This document shows, in pieces, positions 8,889 through 16,297 of a stretch of DNA of 64,000 nt. The first letter of the stretch is position 1. Every line of letters starts with the position of its first letter. The position numbers were made by a program, and so were the translations under genes. The notes below the pieces were generated by a model. It did no database searches, was not told the origin of the DNA, and saw only the letters and a program-made list of their open reading frames with translations. Source of the stretch: Motilibacter aurantiacus (GTDB lineage: Bacteria; Actinomycetota; Actinomycetes; Motilibacterales; Motilibacteraceae); assembly GCF_011250645.1 (NCBI RefSeq), contig NZ_JAANNO010000005.1, positions 26,846-90,845 on the forward strand, given 5' to 3'.

Positions 8889-9099
8889 GTCAGCCTCCGG
8901 AAGGACGGTCTCGGGACGGCTGGGCACGGCGAGAGGGCCACTGCGGGCAGGTCGACCCTGCGCTCGGCACGCAAGGGCCGCTCGGCAGGACAGGACGTCG
9001 TCTCACCGCGACCAGGCGGGACGGCAGCCCACCGGGCACTGAGCCGCGGGCGTGGGCGCGTACGAACGTCAGAGGATCACGCAGAGAACGGTAGGACCG

Positions 9100-9426
9100 T
9101 CAGTCCGGGCCGCGCAAGGCATTAACGTCCGGCCCCTCGGGCACCCATCGACACCGAGCCAGGTCCACCCGCTGCCCCCGCAGCGGCACGCCGTCCTCCG
9201 CCAGCCGGCGCAGGGCCTGCTCCTCGTGGCCGGGGGCCGGCAGGCCGCCCGCACGGACGACGCGCCACCAGGCGACACCGCCGCCCCACTCGGACATCAC
9301 CCGGCCCACCCCGCGCGGCCCGCCCTCGCCCAGGAGCTCGGCGATGTCGCCGTACGTCGCGACCTGCCCCCGCGGGATGCTCTCGACCACCCGGAGGACG
9401 CGCTCGGCGTACGGCGTCGGGACCAC
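9100..9426 (-). CDS. Alkyltransferase-like protein (MGMT family without the catalytic Cys)
   Basis: A 108-aa MGMT DNA-binding-domain protein. The N-terminal part (VESIPRGQVATYGDIAELLG, then GVGRVMSEW) is the helix-turn-helix with its arginine finger region. Where O6-alkylguanine transferases have PCHRV, this protein has AWWRV, so the acceptor cysteine is replaced by Trp, as in ATL proteins. ATLs bind O6-alkylguanine without repairing it and flag it for nucleotide excision repair. The same gene type lies near adnAB in other actinobacteria. It starts at GTG, 7 nt after a TACGCT -10 box. Confidence 0.85.
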   Translation of the reverse strand: MVPTPYAERVLRVVESIPRGQVATYGDIAELLGEGGPRGVGRVMSEWGGGVAWWRVVRAGGLPAPGHEEQALRRLAEDGVPLRGQRVDLARCRWVPEGPDVNALRGPD

Positions 9427-9433
9427 CAGCAGG

Positions 9434-9439
9434 AGCGTA
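9434..9439 (-). promoter_or_regulatory. -10 box of a probable leaderless promoter for the ATL gene
   Basis: On the minus strand, TACGCT ends 7 nt before the GTG at 9426. No Shine-Dalgarno sequence is present. Confidence 0.45.
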
Positions 9440-9452
9440 GGCGGCCGATCGG

Positions 9453-9458
9453 GGGTAG
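9453..9458 (+). promoter_or_regulatory. GGGTAG promoter-like element
   Basis: GGGTAG lies 9 nt before the GTG at 9468. Two other small-acidic-protein genes in this window (9781, 37174) have the same hexamer at the same distance. GGGTA(C/T) is the -10 of actinobacterial SigB/SigF-type stress sigma factors. No clear GTTT-like -35 is visible. Confidence 0.4.
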
Positions 9459-9467
9459 GTGAGCGAG

Positions 9468-9743
9468 GTGACCGAGACCCCGTTCGACGACGTGCCCCGG
9501 ACCGACGAGGTGGAGGGCTCCGCCGGCCAGGGCGGCGCCGACGTGGAGCGTGCGGCGGGAGGCGCGGCGCGTACCGACGTCGGAGGCGTCGATGGCCGCG
9601 TCGATGGCCGCGTCGATGGCCGTGTCGATGGCCGCGTCGATGCCGGCGTCGATGCCGGCGTCGACGTCGAGGGCGCTGCCTTCGGCGACGCGAGGCCTGC
9701 GGCCGACCTCACACCGGACGACCCGGCGGTACGCGGCACCTGA
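9468..9743 (+). CDS. Small acidic repeat protein, unknown function
   Basis: A 91-aa protein very rich in Asp, Val, Gly and Glu, beginning MTETPFDDVP and probably disordered. The middle carries VDGR four times and then VDAG twice, encoded by a 12-bp tandem repeat. Another GTG at 9459 is in frame, but it abuts the GGGTAG element. The GTG at 9468 gives a start that aligns with the two other acidic proteins (MSETPF, MTTTPF). Not recognised as a known family. It is divergent from the ATL gene and followed by the similar-looking gene at 9781. Confidence 0.55.
   Translation: MTETPFDDVPRTDEVEGSAGQGGADVERAAGGAARTDVGGVDGRVDGRVDGRVDGRVDAGVDAGVDVEGAAFGDARPAADLTPDDPAVRGT
9588..9659 (+). repeat. Six tandem 12-bp repeats inside a coding region
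   Basis: The unit GTCGATGGCCGC occurs six times head to tail: four near-identical copies, then two copies of GTCGATGCCGGC. Being a multiple of three, copy-number change would keep the frame, so slippage should vary the length of the acidic protein. Confidence 0.9.
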
Positions 9744-9752
9744 GCGTGCGTC

Positions 9753-9770
9753 GCGCCCGGGCGTGGGTAG
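9753..9770 (+). promoter_or_regulatory. Extended GTGGGTAG promoter element
   Basis: GCGCCCGGGCGTGGGTAG ends 10 nt before the ATG at 9781. The element at 37148-37164 is almost the same, and a shorter version occurs at 11335-11349. It is probably the core promoter of the acidic-protein gene. Confidence 0.5.
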
Positions 9771-9780
9771 GAGCCCGCCC

Positions 9781-9972
9781 ATGAGCGAGACACCGTTCCC
9801 CGAACCGCCCGTCACCCCCGACCCGCAGGCCGCGACCGAGGAGAACGACGAGTCGCTGTACGACTCGCAGGAGTCCGTGCGCGACCGCGTGCAGGGCACC
9901 GGGGTGTCCGACGACGACCCCGGCTCGTTCCTCAACGAGGACAACATGGGGATGCGCAACACCGACGTGTAG
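9781..9972 (+). CDS. Small acidic protein, unknown function
   Basis: A 63-aa, highly acidic protein without cysteine or hydrophobic segments, beginning MSETPFPEPP and ending MGMRNTDV. It contains the polar stretch EENDESLYDSQESVRDRV and is probably disordered. Its length equals that of the acidic protein at 37174, and both share the M(S/T)xTPF opening. The GTGGGTAG element lies 10 nt upstream, with no conventional ribosome binding site. Not recognised; a stress-related role is inferred only from the promoter and general character. Confidence 0.65.
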   Translation: MSETPFPEPPVTPDPQAATEENDESLYDSQESVRDRVQGTGVSDDDPGSFLNEDNMGMRNTDV

Positions 9973-10020
9973 CCCCGGCCGCCACCCGGGACAACACACC
10001 GCAGCACCCCGGACGGCACG

Positions 10021-10052
10021 GAGGCCGCCCGCGCTGGTGCGCGGGCGGCCTC
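10021..10052. terminator. Bidirectional terminator hairpin
   Basis: A perfect 13-bp inverted repeat (GAGGCCGCCCGCG / CGCGGGCGGCCTC) with a 6-nt loop lies between the convergent acidic-protein gene and moeZ. It has no T-tract, as is common in actinomycetes. Confidence 0.75.
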
Positions 10053-10070
10053 CTGCCGCACGGGGAGAGC

Positions 10071-11246
10071 TCAGTACGCGGGCTGGCTCGGGTCGATCTG
10101 GTTGACCCAGGCGGAGACGCCGCCACCGACGTGGACCGCGTCGGCGAAGCCGGCGCCCTTGAGGATCGCCAGCGTCTCGGCGGAGCGGATGCCGGTCTTG
10201 CAGTGCAGGACGACCTGCTTGTCCTGCGGCAGCTTCTCGAGGGCGGACCCGTTGAGGAACTCGCCCTTGGGGATCAGCACCGAGGTCGGGATGCGGTTGA
10301 TCTCGTACTCGTTGGGCTCGCGGACGTCGACGATGACGAAGTCGCGCTCGCCGTTGTCGCGCTCCTTGATCCACTGCTCGAGCTGGGAGACCGAGATCGT
10401 CGAGCCCTTGACGGCCTCGGAGGCCTCCTCGGACACCGCGCCGCAGAACGCCTCGTAGTCCCCCAGCAGGCCGGTGATCGGCTCGCCGTTGGGGTCCTTG
10501 CGCAGCTTGAGCGTGCGGTAGGACATCTCGAGTGCGTCGTAGACCATCAGCCGGCCGAGCAGCGGCTCGCCGATGCCGGTGATGAGCTTGATCGCCTCGG
10601 TCACCATGATCGAGCCGATGGACGCGCAGAGCACGCCCAGCACGCCGCCCTCGGCGCAGGAGGGCACCATGCCGGGGGGCGGGGGCTCGGGGTAGAGGTC
10701 GCGGTACTGCGGGCCGTGCTCGGCCCAGAAGACGCTGACCTGGCCCTCGAAGCGGTAGATCGAGCCCCAGACGTAGGGCTTGCCGAGCAGCACCGCCGCG
10801 TCGTTGACGAGGTAGCGCGTGGCGAAGTTGTCCGTGCCGTCGAGGATGAGGTCGTACGGCTCGAAGATGCGCAGCACGTTGTCCTCGTCGAGGCGCTCCT
10901 CGTGCAGGACCACGTTGACGTAGGGGTTGACCTCGGCGACCGACTCCTGGGCCGAGAGGGCCTTGGGCTTGCCGATGTCGGACTGGCCATGGATGACCTG
11001 GCGCTGGAGGTTGGACTCGTCGACGGTGTCGAAGTCGACGATGCCGAGCGTGCCCACGCCCGCCGCGGCGAGGTAGAGCAGTGCCGGGCTGCCGAGGCCG
11101 CCCGCGCCGACGACGAGGACCTTCGCGTTCTTCAGGCGCTTCTGTCCGACCATGCCCACGTCAGGGATGATCAGGTGACGCGAGTAGCGGCGCACCTCGT
11201 CGATCGTGAGCTCGTCCGCCGGCTCGACGAGTGGAGGCAGGGGCAC
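10071..11246 (-). CDS. moeZ: Adenylyltransferase/sulfurtransferase MoeZ
   Basis: A 391-aa fusion of a ThiF/MoeB-type E1-like domain with a C-terminal rhodanese domain. The first part has VLVVGAGGLGSPALLYL (nucleotide-binding loop), DFDTVDESNLQRQ and ILDGTDNFATRY. The rhodanese domain shows IVDVREPNEYE and HCKTGIRS, whose Cys is the persulfide carrier. MoeZ adenylates the C-terminal glycine of sulfur-carrier proteins (MoaD, ThiS and others) and turns it into a thiocarboxylate for molybdopterin and other sulfur pathways. It starts at GTG, preceded by GGAAGGAG at 6 nt, and the length equals the usual 390 aa. It belongs to the conserved adnAB / ATL / moeZ / DUF3107 neighbourhood of actinobacteria. 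Confidence 0.93.
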   Translation of the reverse strand: MPLPPLVEPADELTIDEVRRYSRHLIIPDVGMVGQKRLKNAKVLVVGAGGLGSPALLYLAAAGVGTLGIVDFDTVDESNLQRQVIHGQSDIGKPKALSAQESVAEVNPYVNVVLHEERLDEDNVLRIFEPYDLILDGTDNFATRYLVNDAAVLLGKPYVWGSIYRFEGQVSVFWAEHGPQYRDLYPEPPPPGMVPSCAEGGVLGVLCASIGSIMVTEAIKLITGIGEPLLGRLMVYDALEMSYRTLKLRKDPNGEPITGLLGDYEAFCGAVSEEASEAVKGSTISVSQLEQWIKERDNGERDFVIVDVREPNEYEINRIPTSVLIPKGEFLNGSALEKLPQDKQVVLHCKTGIRSAETLAILKGAGFADAVHVGGGVSAWVNQIDPSQPAY

Positions 11247-11334
11247 AGCGTTCTCCTTCCGTTGTTCTGCGCAACGCCACCCTCGGCGCCGGGGATTCCC
11301 GGGGCCCCGGGGCGGGCACTGCGCCCATGGTCCC

Positions 11335-11349
11335 AGCCCGAGTGGGTAC
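11335..11349 (+). promoter_or_regulatory. GTGGGTAC promoter-like element
   Basis: AGCCCGAGTGGGTAC lies 75 nt upstream of the acidic-protein gene at 11425. It matches the elements at 9753 and 37148 over GCCCG-N-GTGGGTA. Confidence 0.4.
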
Positions 11350-11424
11350 GCGGGACACCGAAGGGCGGCTTCCGCCCGGACACACCGCGGCGAACGACGC
11401 ACGACCGAGCCCGAGGAGTGCCAG

Positions 11425-11667
11425 ATGACCGACACCGACCTGCCCGGCGACGCCTTCGGGGCCGACGGCGACACCCCTGCCGGCGGCCCCGCCGAAAGCG
11501 CCGCCGACCCCGAGGCGAACGAGGCCGACGCGCTGGAGCAGGCCACCGAGCTCGACGACCGCGACACCGGGCCCGCCATGCCGGTCACGAGCCTCGCCGA
11601 GGCCACGGAGGCCGACCTGGCCGAGCAGGGCCAGGTGGTCGCCTTCGACGAGGACGACTACCGCTGA
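11425..11667 (+). CDS. Small acidic protein, unknown function
   Basis: An 80-aa protein dominated by Asp, Glu and Ala (opening MTDTDLPGDAFGADGD, ending AFDEDDYR), with no Cys and no membrane segment, probably disordered. It has a good ribosome binding site (GAGGAG, 7-8 nt before the ATG). A GGGTAC element lies further upstream, so unlike its two relatives it has a leader. Its last 10 nt overlap the convergent MarR gene. Not recognised. Confidence 0.65.
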   Translation: MTDTDLPGDAFGADGDTPAGGPAESAADPEANEADALEQATELDDRDTGPAMPVTSLAEATEADLAEQGQVVAFDEDDYR

Positions 11668-12128
11668 CCCGTGCCCGGCGCGGGGCAGTCGGCCGCGGGC
11701 AAGGCGTCCACCACGCGGCGCAGCAGCGCCAGCAGCGTTGCCCGCTCGTCCTCGCCCAGCACGCCGAACGCCCGGACGGCCGACTCGTGCGCCCGCCGGC
11801 GCAGCTGGCCGTGGACCCGCTCGCCCTCGGGGGTGACGTGCACGCGGTAGCTGCGCCGGTTCGCGGGGTCCTGCTCGCGCCGGAGGAGGCCGGACTGCTC
11901 GAGCGGGTCGACCAGATCGGTGGCCGACCGGGGCCCGATGTGCAGCCGCTCGGCGAGCGCGCCCATGGACGGGGGCTCGGCGAAGCGGGCGACCGTACGC
12001 AGCGCGCGCGCCTGCGCCGGGGTGATGCCGAGGTCCTCGACCTCGGCCCCGGCGGAGCGCCGCAGCCGCCACTGCAGGGCGCGCATGGTCTCGGCGATCT
12101 CGTACGCCACCGGGTCGGTGCCCGCCAT
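11658..12128 (-). CDS. MarR family transcriptional regulator
   Basis: A 156-aa MarR-type repressor. The winged helix-turn-helix spans about residues 40-110: ITPAQARALRTVARF, then MGALAERLHIGPRSATDLVDPLEQSGLLRREQDPANRRSYRVHVTPEG with its wing. The start is the ATG preceded by GGAGGAGGAG, 15 codons inside the longest frame, and it keeps the operator outside the gene. It is divergent from an ABC exporter. The 17-bp palindrome between the two genes is its probable binding site, so it likely represses itself and the exporter until a ligand binds. Confidence 0.88.
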   Translation of the reverse strand: MAGTDPVAYEIAETMRALQWRLRRSAGAEVEDLGITPAQARALRTVARFAEPPSMGALAERLHIGPRSATDLVDPLEQSGLLRREQDPANRRSYRVHVTPEGERVHGQLRRRAHESAVRAFGVLGEDERATLLALLRRVVDALPAADCPAPGTGQR

Positions 12129-12165
12129 CGCTCCTCCTCCGGTCGCGGGGAATGAACAGCGAGGG

Positions 12166-12193
12166 TACCTCATTATGAGGTAGCCTCACTATG
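12166..12193. promoter_or_regulatory. Probable MarR operator
   Basis: TACCTCATTATGAGGTA (12166-12182) is a perfect 8-1-8 palindrome. A partial second copy (GCCTCACTATG, 12183-12193) repeats the left part (ACCTCATTATG) 16 bp further on with 9 of 11 bases the same. TATGGT at 12190-12195 could be the exporter -10 box, so a bound repressor would cover it. Confidence 0.75.
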
Positions 12194-12222
12194 GTTCGAC
12201 CCCTCGGCTCCCGGAGCTGCCC

Positions 12223-14001
12223 GTGCCCCCGACGTCCCTGGAGAAGGAGGCGCCCCGCGAAGGCCGGCGCATCCTCGCCCTCTTCCTCCCCCACCGCCTG
12301 CCGCTGGCCGGCGTGCTCCTGCTCATCCTGATCAGCTCGGCGGTCGGCCTGGCCACGCCGTTCCTGCTGCGCGAGATCGTCGACGTGGCCCTGCCCCGCC
12401 AGGACATGGGCCTGCTCGCGGCGCTGACCGGCGCGCTCGTGGCCACCGTCGTCGTCACCAACGCGCTCGACGTCGTGCAGACGCTCATCGCCACCCGCGT
12501 GGGCCAGGCGGTGATGCACCGGCTGCGCGTGGACGTCTACGCCCACCTGCAGCGCATGTCGCTCGCGTTCTTCTCCCGGACCCGCACCGGCGAGGTGCAG
12601 TCCCGGATCGCCAACGACATCGGCGGCATGGAGTCGGTGGTGACGACGACCGGGACCGACTTCGTGTCCAGCTTCGCGATCGTGGTCATGACGTCGGTGG
12701 CGATGCTCGCCCTCGACTGGCGGCTCGCGCTGCTGTCGTTCGCGATCCTGCCGTTCTCGCTGTGGATGAACCGGCGGATCGGCCGCATGCGCCGCGCCAT
12801 CACGGCCGAGCGCCAGCGCCGGCTCGCCGACATGACCTCCACCGTGCAGGAGTCGCTCTCGGTCTCGGGGATCCTGCTCTCGCGCACGACCGGCCGCTCC
12901 GAGGACCTCGTCGAGCGCTTCCGCAGGAGCTCCAAGGAGATCGCGGATCTCGAGGCCCGGTCCGAGCTGGCCGGGCAGTGGCAGTGGTCGCTCATCACGC
13001 TGTCGATGGCAGCGCTGCCCGCCGTGACGTACCTCGTCGGCGGGCACCTGCGCCAGGGCGGCACCGACCTCTCGATCGGCACCCTGGTCGCGCTCGTCGC
13101 CCTGCAGGGGCAGCTCTTCCGACCGCTGGCCATGCTGCTGCGGCTCGTCGTGCGCATGCACAGCTCGCTGGCGCTGTTCTCCCGGGTGTTCGAGTACCTC
13201 GACACCCCCGTCGAGATCACCGAGCGCGCGGGCGCCCGAACCCTGACGGCGCCTCGTGGCGATGTGCGCTTCACCAATGTGAGATTCGCGTATTCGGACT
13301 CCGGGCCGGACGTGCTCCGGGACGTCGACATCGAGGTGCCCGCCGGCACCACCCTCGCCGTGGTCGGCGCGACCGGCTCGGGCAAGACCACGCTGGGCTA
13401 CCTGCTCACCCGGCTCTACGACGTCGGCTCCGGCAGCATCACCATAGACGGCGTCGACGTCCGTGACCTGACCGCGCGCTCGCTCGCCGACACGGTCGGG
13501 GTGGTGAGCCAGGAGACGTACCTCCTCCACGCGACGATCGCGGAGAACCTGCGCTTCGCCAAGCCGGACGCGAGCGACGAGGAGCTCGTCGCGGCGGCAC
13601 GGACCGCCCAGGTGCACGACCTCATCGCCGCCCTGCCGCAGGGCTACGACACGGTGGTCGGCGAGCGCGGCTACCGGTTCTCCGGCGGGGAGAAGCAGCG
13701 CATCGCCCTGGCCCGCACCGTGCTGCGCAACCCGCCGGTGCTGCTGCTCGACGAGGCCACCAGCGCTCTGGACACCCGGACCGAGCGGCTGATGACCGAG
13801 GCCCTGGAGCAGGTCGCGGCCGAGCGCACCACGATCACCATCGCCCACCGGCTCTCCACCGTCCGGGACGCCGACCAGATCGTCGTCCTCGACCGGGGGC
13901 GGGTCGTCGAGCGTGGCACCCACGAGCAGCTGCTCGCCCTCGGCGGGCGGTACGCCGACCTCGTCGCCCGCGACGCCGCCGGCTATGCCTCCGCGGCCTG
14001 A
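12223..14001 (+). CDS. ABC exporter, fused membrane and ATPase domains
   Basis: A 592-aa half-transporter of the MsbA/LmrA type. Residues about 20-310 form six transmembrane helices (for example PLAGVLLLILISSAVGLATPF). The nucleotide-binding domain follows, with GATGSGKTT (Walker A, about 383), a Q-loop in VVSQETYLL, the signature FSGGEKQRIALAR, LLLDEATSALD (Walker B) and a switch His in IAHRLST. It probably works as a homodimer, exporting drugs or lipids. The divergent MarR gene and its operator suggest substrate-induced expression. The GTG at 12223 follows CGGAG. Confidence 0.92.
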   Translation: MPPTSLEKEAPREGRRILALFLPHRLPLAGVLLLILISSAVGLATPFLLREIVDVALPRQDMGLLAALTGALVATVVVTNALDVVQTLIATRVGQAVMHRLRVDVYAHLQRMSLAFFSRTRTGEVQSRIANDIGGMESVVTTTGTDFVSSFAIVVMTSVAMLALDWRLALLSFAILPFSLWMNRRIGRMRRAITAERQRRLADMTSTVQESLSVSGILLSRTTGRSEDLVERFRRSSKEIADLEARSELAGQWQWSLITLSMAALPAVTYLVGGHLRQGGTDLSIGTLVALVALQGQLFRPLAMLLRLVVRMHSSLALFSRVFEYLDTPVEITERAGARTLTAPRGDVRFTNVRFAYSDSGPDVLRDVDIEVPAGTTLAVVGATGSGKTTLGYLLTRLYDVGSGSITIDGVDVRDLTARSLADTVGVVSQETYLLHATIAENLRFAKPDASDEELVAAARTAQVHDLIAALPQGYDTVVGERGYRFSGGEKQRIALARTVLRNPPVLLLDEATSALDTRTERLMTEALEQVAAERTTITIAHRLSTVRDADQIVVLDRGRVVERGTHEQLLALGGRYADLVARDAAGYASAA

Positions 14002-14133
14002 CCGGCGCCCGCCTCCCCGGGCCGCCTCCCCGGGCCGGCGGCCCGGTGATTCGCGGGCAGTGAACGCGGGCGGGGACGGCCTCGCCTGCGGGGTAGCCTG
14101 CGGCTGCCGTCCAGCCACACAGAAGGAGTCGTC

Positions 14134-14358
14134 GTGGAGGTCAAGGTCGGGGTGCAGCAGGCGCCGCGCGAGCTCGTCATCGAGAGCAAGCAGAGCGGCG
14201 AGGAGGTCGCGGCCGCGGTGTCGGACGCGCTGGCCAACGGCGGCGTTCTCACCCTCGTCGACGAGCGCGGCCGCCGCCTCGTGGTGCCGGTGGAGAAGCT
14301 CGCGTACGTCGAGATCGGCGAGCCCGAGGTCCGCCGGGTGGGCTTCGGCGCGATCTGA
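14134..14358 (+). CDS. DUF3107 family protein
   Basis: A 74-aa protein matching the small actinobacterial DUF3107 family (TB9.4-like): EVKVGVQQAPRELVIES, a helical part with VSDALANGGVLTLVDERG, then LVVPVEKLAYVEIGE and the typical VGFG end. It is probably a small cytoplasmic alpha/beta protein of unknown function. The GTG start has AGAAGGAG 6 nt upstream. In many actinobacteria this gene lies next to a DEAD-box helicase gene, as it does here. Confidence 0.9.
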   Translation: MEVKVGVQQAPRELVIESKQSGEEVAAAVSDALANGGVLTLVDERGRRLVVPVEKLAYVEIGEPEVRRVGFGAI

Positions 14359-14409
14359 CGCCTCCGCCCGCCTCCCCGCGCCACGCGGGGAGCGCGGTCA
14401 GCAGGCCTG

Positions 14410-14460
14410 GCCGGGAGCCCGCCACCGGGGCGCACAGCGCCCGGGTGGCGGGCTCCCGGC
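14410..14460. terminator. Strong terminator hairpin
   Basis: The arms GCCGGGAGCCCGCCACC and GGTGGCGGGCTCCCGGC (17 bp, perfect) enclose a 17-nt loop, 50 nt after the DUF3107 stop. There is no T-tract. Confidence 0.75.
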
Positions 14461-14663
14461 CGTCGCTCTGCCTCTCAGCACGCGCCGTCGACGCTTCGCC
14501 CGACGGCGCGCCGGCATACCCGGGTACCATGGGACCGACGTAGCGGGATAGCCCGGTCGGTGCCCCGATCGGCCCCCACACCGACCGCAGTGCGCACCCC
14601 GACGCGAGGACTCGCCTGGCGTCGAGCGCGAGTGCGCCCCGCCAGAGCCCTGAGAGGCACATC

Positions 14664-16289
14664 CTGACCAGCTTCAGAGAGCTGGGGGCACTCCCCCAGA
14701 CCGCCGACGCGCTCGAGGCCGTCGGCATCGTCGAGGCCTTCCCGATCCAGGAGATGACGCTCCCCGTCGCGCTCTCCGGTGCCGACATCATCGGCCAGGC
14801 CAAGACCGGCACGGGCAAGACGCTCGGCTTCGGCGTCCCCCTCCTGCAGCGCGTGGTCGCCCCCGGCGACACCGAGCTGACCGGGGCCCAGCCCGAGGCT
14901 CCCGGCAAGCCGCAGGCGCTCGTCGTGGTCCCGACCCGCGAGCTCGCCGTCCAGGTCGCCAAGGACCTCGACCTCGCCGGCGCCCGCCGCGGCGTGCGCG
15001 TCCTGACCGTCTACGGCGGGCGGGCGTACGAGCCACAGCTCGAGGCGCTCAGGAAGGGCGTCGACGTCGTCGTCGGCACCCCCGGCCGCCTGCTCGACCT
15101 CGCCCAGCAGCGCCACCTCGACCTCAAGCACGTGCGGGTCCTGGTGCTCGACGAGGCCGACGAGATGCTCGACCTCGGCTTCCTGCCGGACGTGGAGCGC
15201 ATCCTGGCCCAGACGCCGGCCGGCCGGCAGACGATGCTCTTCTCGGCCACCATGCCGGGCGCCGTGGTGTCGATGGCCCGGCAGTACATGACCCAGCCGA
15301 CCCACATCAACGCGATCGACCCCAACGACGAGGACGCGACGGTCGCGAACATCGAGCAGCACGTCTTCCGTGCGCACTCGATGGACAAGATCGAGCTGCT
15401 CGCCCGGGTGCTGCAGTCGCGCGGGCGCGGGCTCGCGATGATCTTCTGCCGCACCAAGCGCGCCGCCGCGAAGGTCTCCGACGAGCTGGCCGACCGCGGC
15501 TTCGCCGCCGCGGCCGTCCACGGCGACCTCGGCCAGGGCGCCCGCGAGCAGGCGCTGCGCGCGTTCCGCAGTGGCAAGGTCGACGTTCTCGTGGCCACCG
15601 ACGTCGCCGCGCGAGGCATCGACGTGGAGGGCGTCACCCACGTCGTCAACTACGAGTGCCCGGACGACGAGAAGACCTACCTGCACCGCGTCGGCCGCAC
15701 CGGCCGGGCGGGCAACACCGGCATCGCGGTGACGCTGGTCGACTGGGGCGACGTCACCCGCTGGCAGGTCATCAACAAGGCCCTGCAGCTGTCCTTCTAC
15801 GAGCCGGTCGAGACCTACTCCTCCTCCGAGCACCTCTACGCGCTGCTCGACATCCCGGAGGGGACCAAGGGCGTCCTGCCACGGGCCGAGCGCACGCGCG
15901 CCGGGCTCGCGGCCGAGGAGGTCGAGGACCTCGGCGAGACCGGCCGGCAGCGCAAGGCCGGGGCGGCCAAGGGGCGCTCCGGTGACAAGGAGCAGGCCGA
16001 GGCCGAGCCGCGCGAGCGGCAGACCGTGCGCAAGCGCGAGCGCCGGCGTACCCGCGGCGGGTCCCCGCTCGCCGAGGGCGCGGAGCAGGCCGGAGAGGCC
16101 GCCGCCGTGGGCGCCTCGTCCGACGCGGTCGTCGCCCCTGACCTGCCGGCGTTCGAGGCCGCCGACTCCGCCGAGGGCGACGCGGCCGCTCCCGCCCGCC
16201 GCCGCCGCCGTGGCGGCCGCGGACGCGGCTCCTCGACCGAGGCCGCTGCCGAGGGTACGCCCGAGGCGCCGCTCCAGCCCGCCGAGTAG
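14664..16289 (+). CDS. DEAD-box ATP-dependent RNA helicase, apparent CTG start
   Basis: A 541-aa RhlE/CsdA-like RNA helicase. Motifs in order: FPIQEMTLP (Q motif), AKTGTGKT (I), PTRELAVQ (Ia), TPGRLLD (Ib), VLDEADEMLD (II), SATMPG (III), IFCRTKRAA (IV), ATDVAARGID (V) and HRVGRTGRAG (VI). The C-terminal 160 residues are charged and end in an Arg/Gly-rich tail ([11 protein letters not shown]). The Q-motif region (TSFRELGALPQTADALEAVGI) is encoded upstream of the first ATG/GTG in frame. The best start is CTG at 14664, 7 nt after AGAGG, and no ATG, GTG or TTG occurs in frame upstream. Confidence 0.85.
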   Translation: MTSFRELGALPQTADALEAVGIVEAFPIQEMTLPVALSGADIIGQAKTGTGKTLGFGVPLLQRVVAPGDTELTGAQPEAPGKPQALVVVPTRELAVQVAKDLDLAGARRGVRVLTVYGGRAYEPQLEALRKGVDVVVGTPGRLLDLAQQRHLDLKHVRVLVLDEADEMLDLGFLPDVERILAQTPAGRQTMLFSATMPGAVVSMARQYMTQPTHINAIDPNDEDATVANIEQHVFRAHSMDKIELLARVLQSRGRGLAMIFCRTKRAAAKVSDELADRGFAAAAVHGDLGQGAREQALRAFRSGKVDVLVATDVAARGIDVEGVTHVVNYECPDDEKTYLHRVGRTGRAGNTGIAVTLVDWGDVTRWQVINKALQLSFYEPVETYSSSEHLYALLDIPEGTKGVLPRAERTRAGLAAEEVEDLGETGRQRKAGAAKGRSGDKEQAEAEPRERQTVRKRERRRTRGGSPLAEGAEQAGEAAAVGASSDAVVAPDLPAFEAADSAEGDAAAPARRRRRGGRGRGSSTEAAAEGTPEAPLQPAE

Positions 16290-16297
16290 CCCGTCCC

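Noticed and set aside
9459..9467. GTG at 9459 as start of the acidic protein
   Set aside because: It abuts the GGGTAG element. GTG 9468 has the same distance to GGGTAG as the two similar genes and gives an aligned N-terminus.
9588..9659. Regular short repeats that could suggest a CRISPR array
   Set aside because: The 12-bp units are directly adjacent without spacers and lie in frame inside a coding sequence.
14518..14540. CGGGTACCATGG near 14520 as a further GGGTAC regulon promoter with an ATG
   Set aside because: The ATG there opens no meaningful frame and the flanks do not share GCCCG-N-GTGGGTA. It may belong to the helicase leader, but support is too weak.
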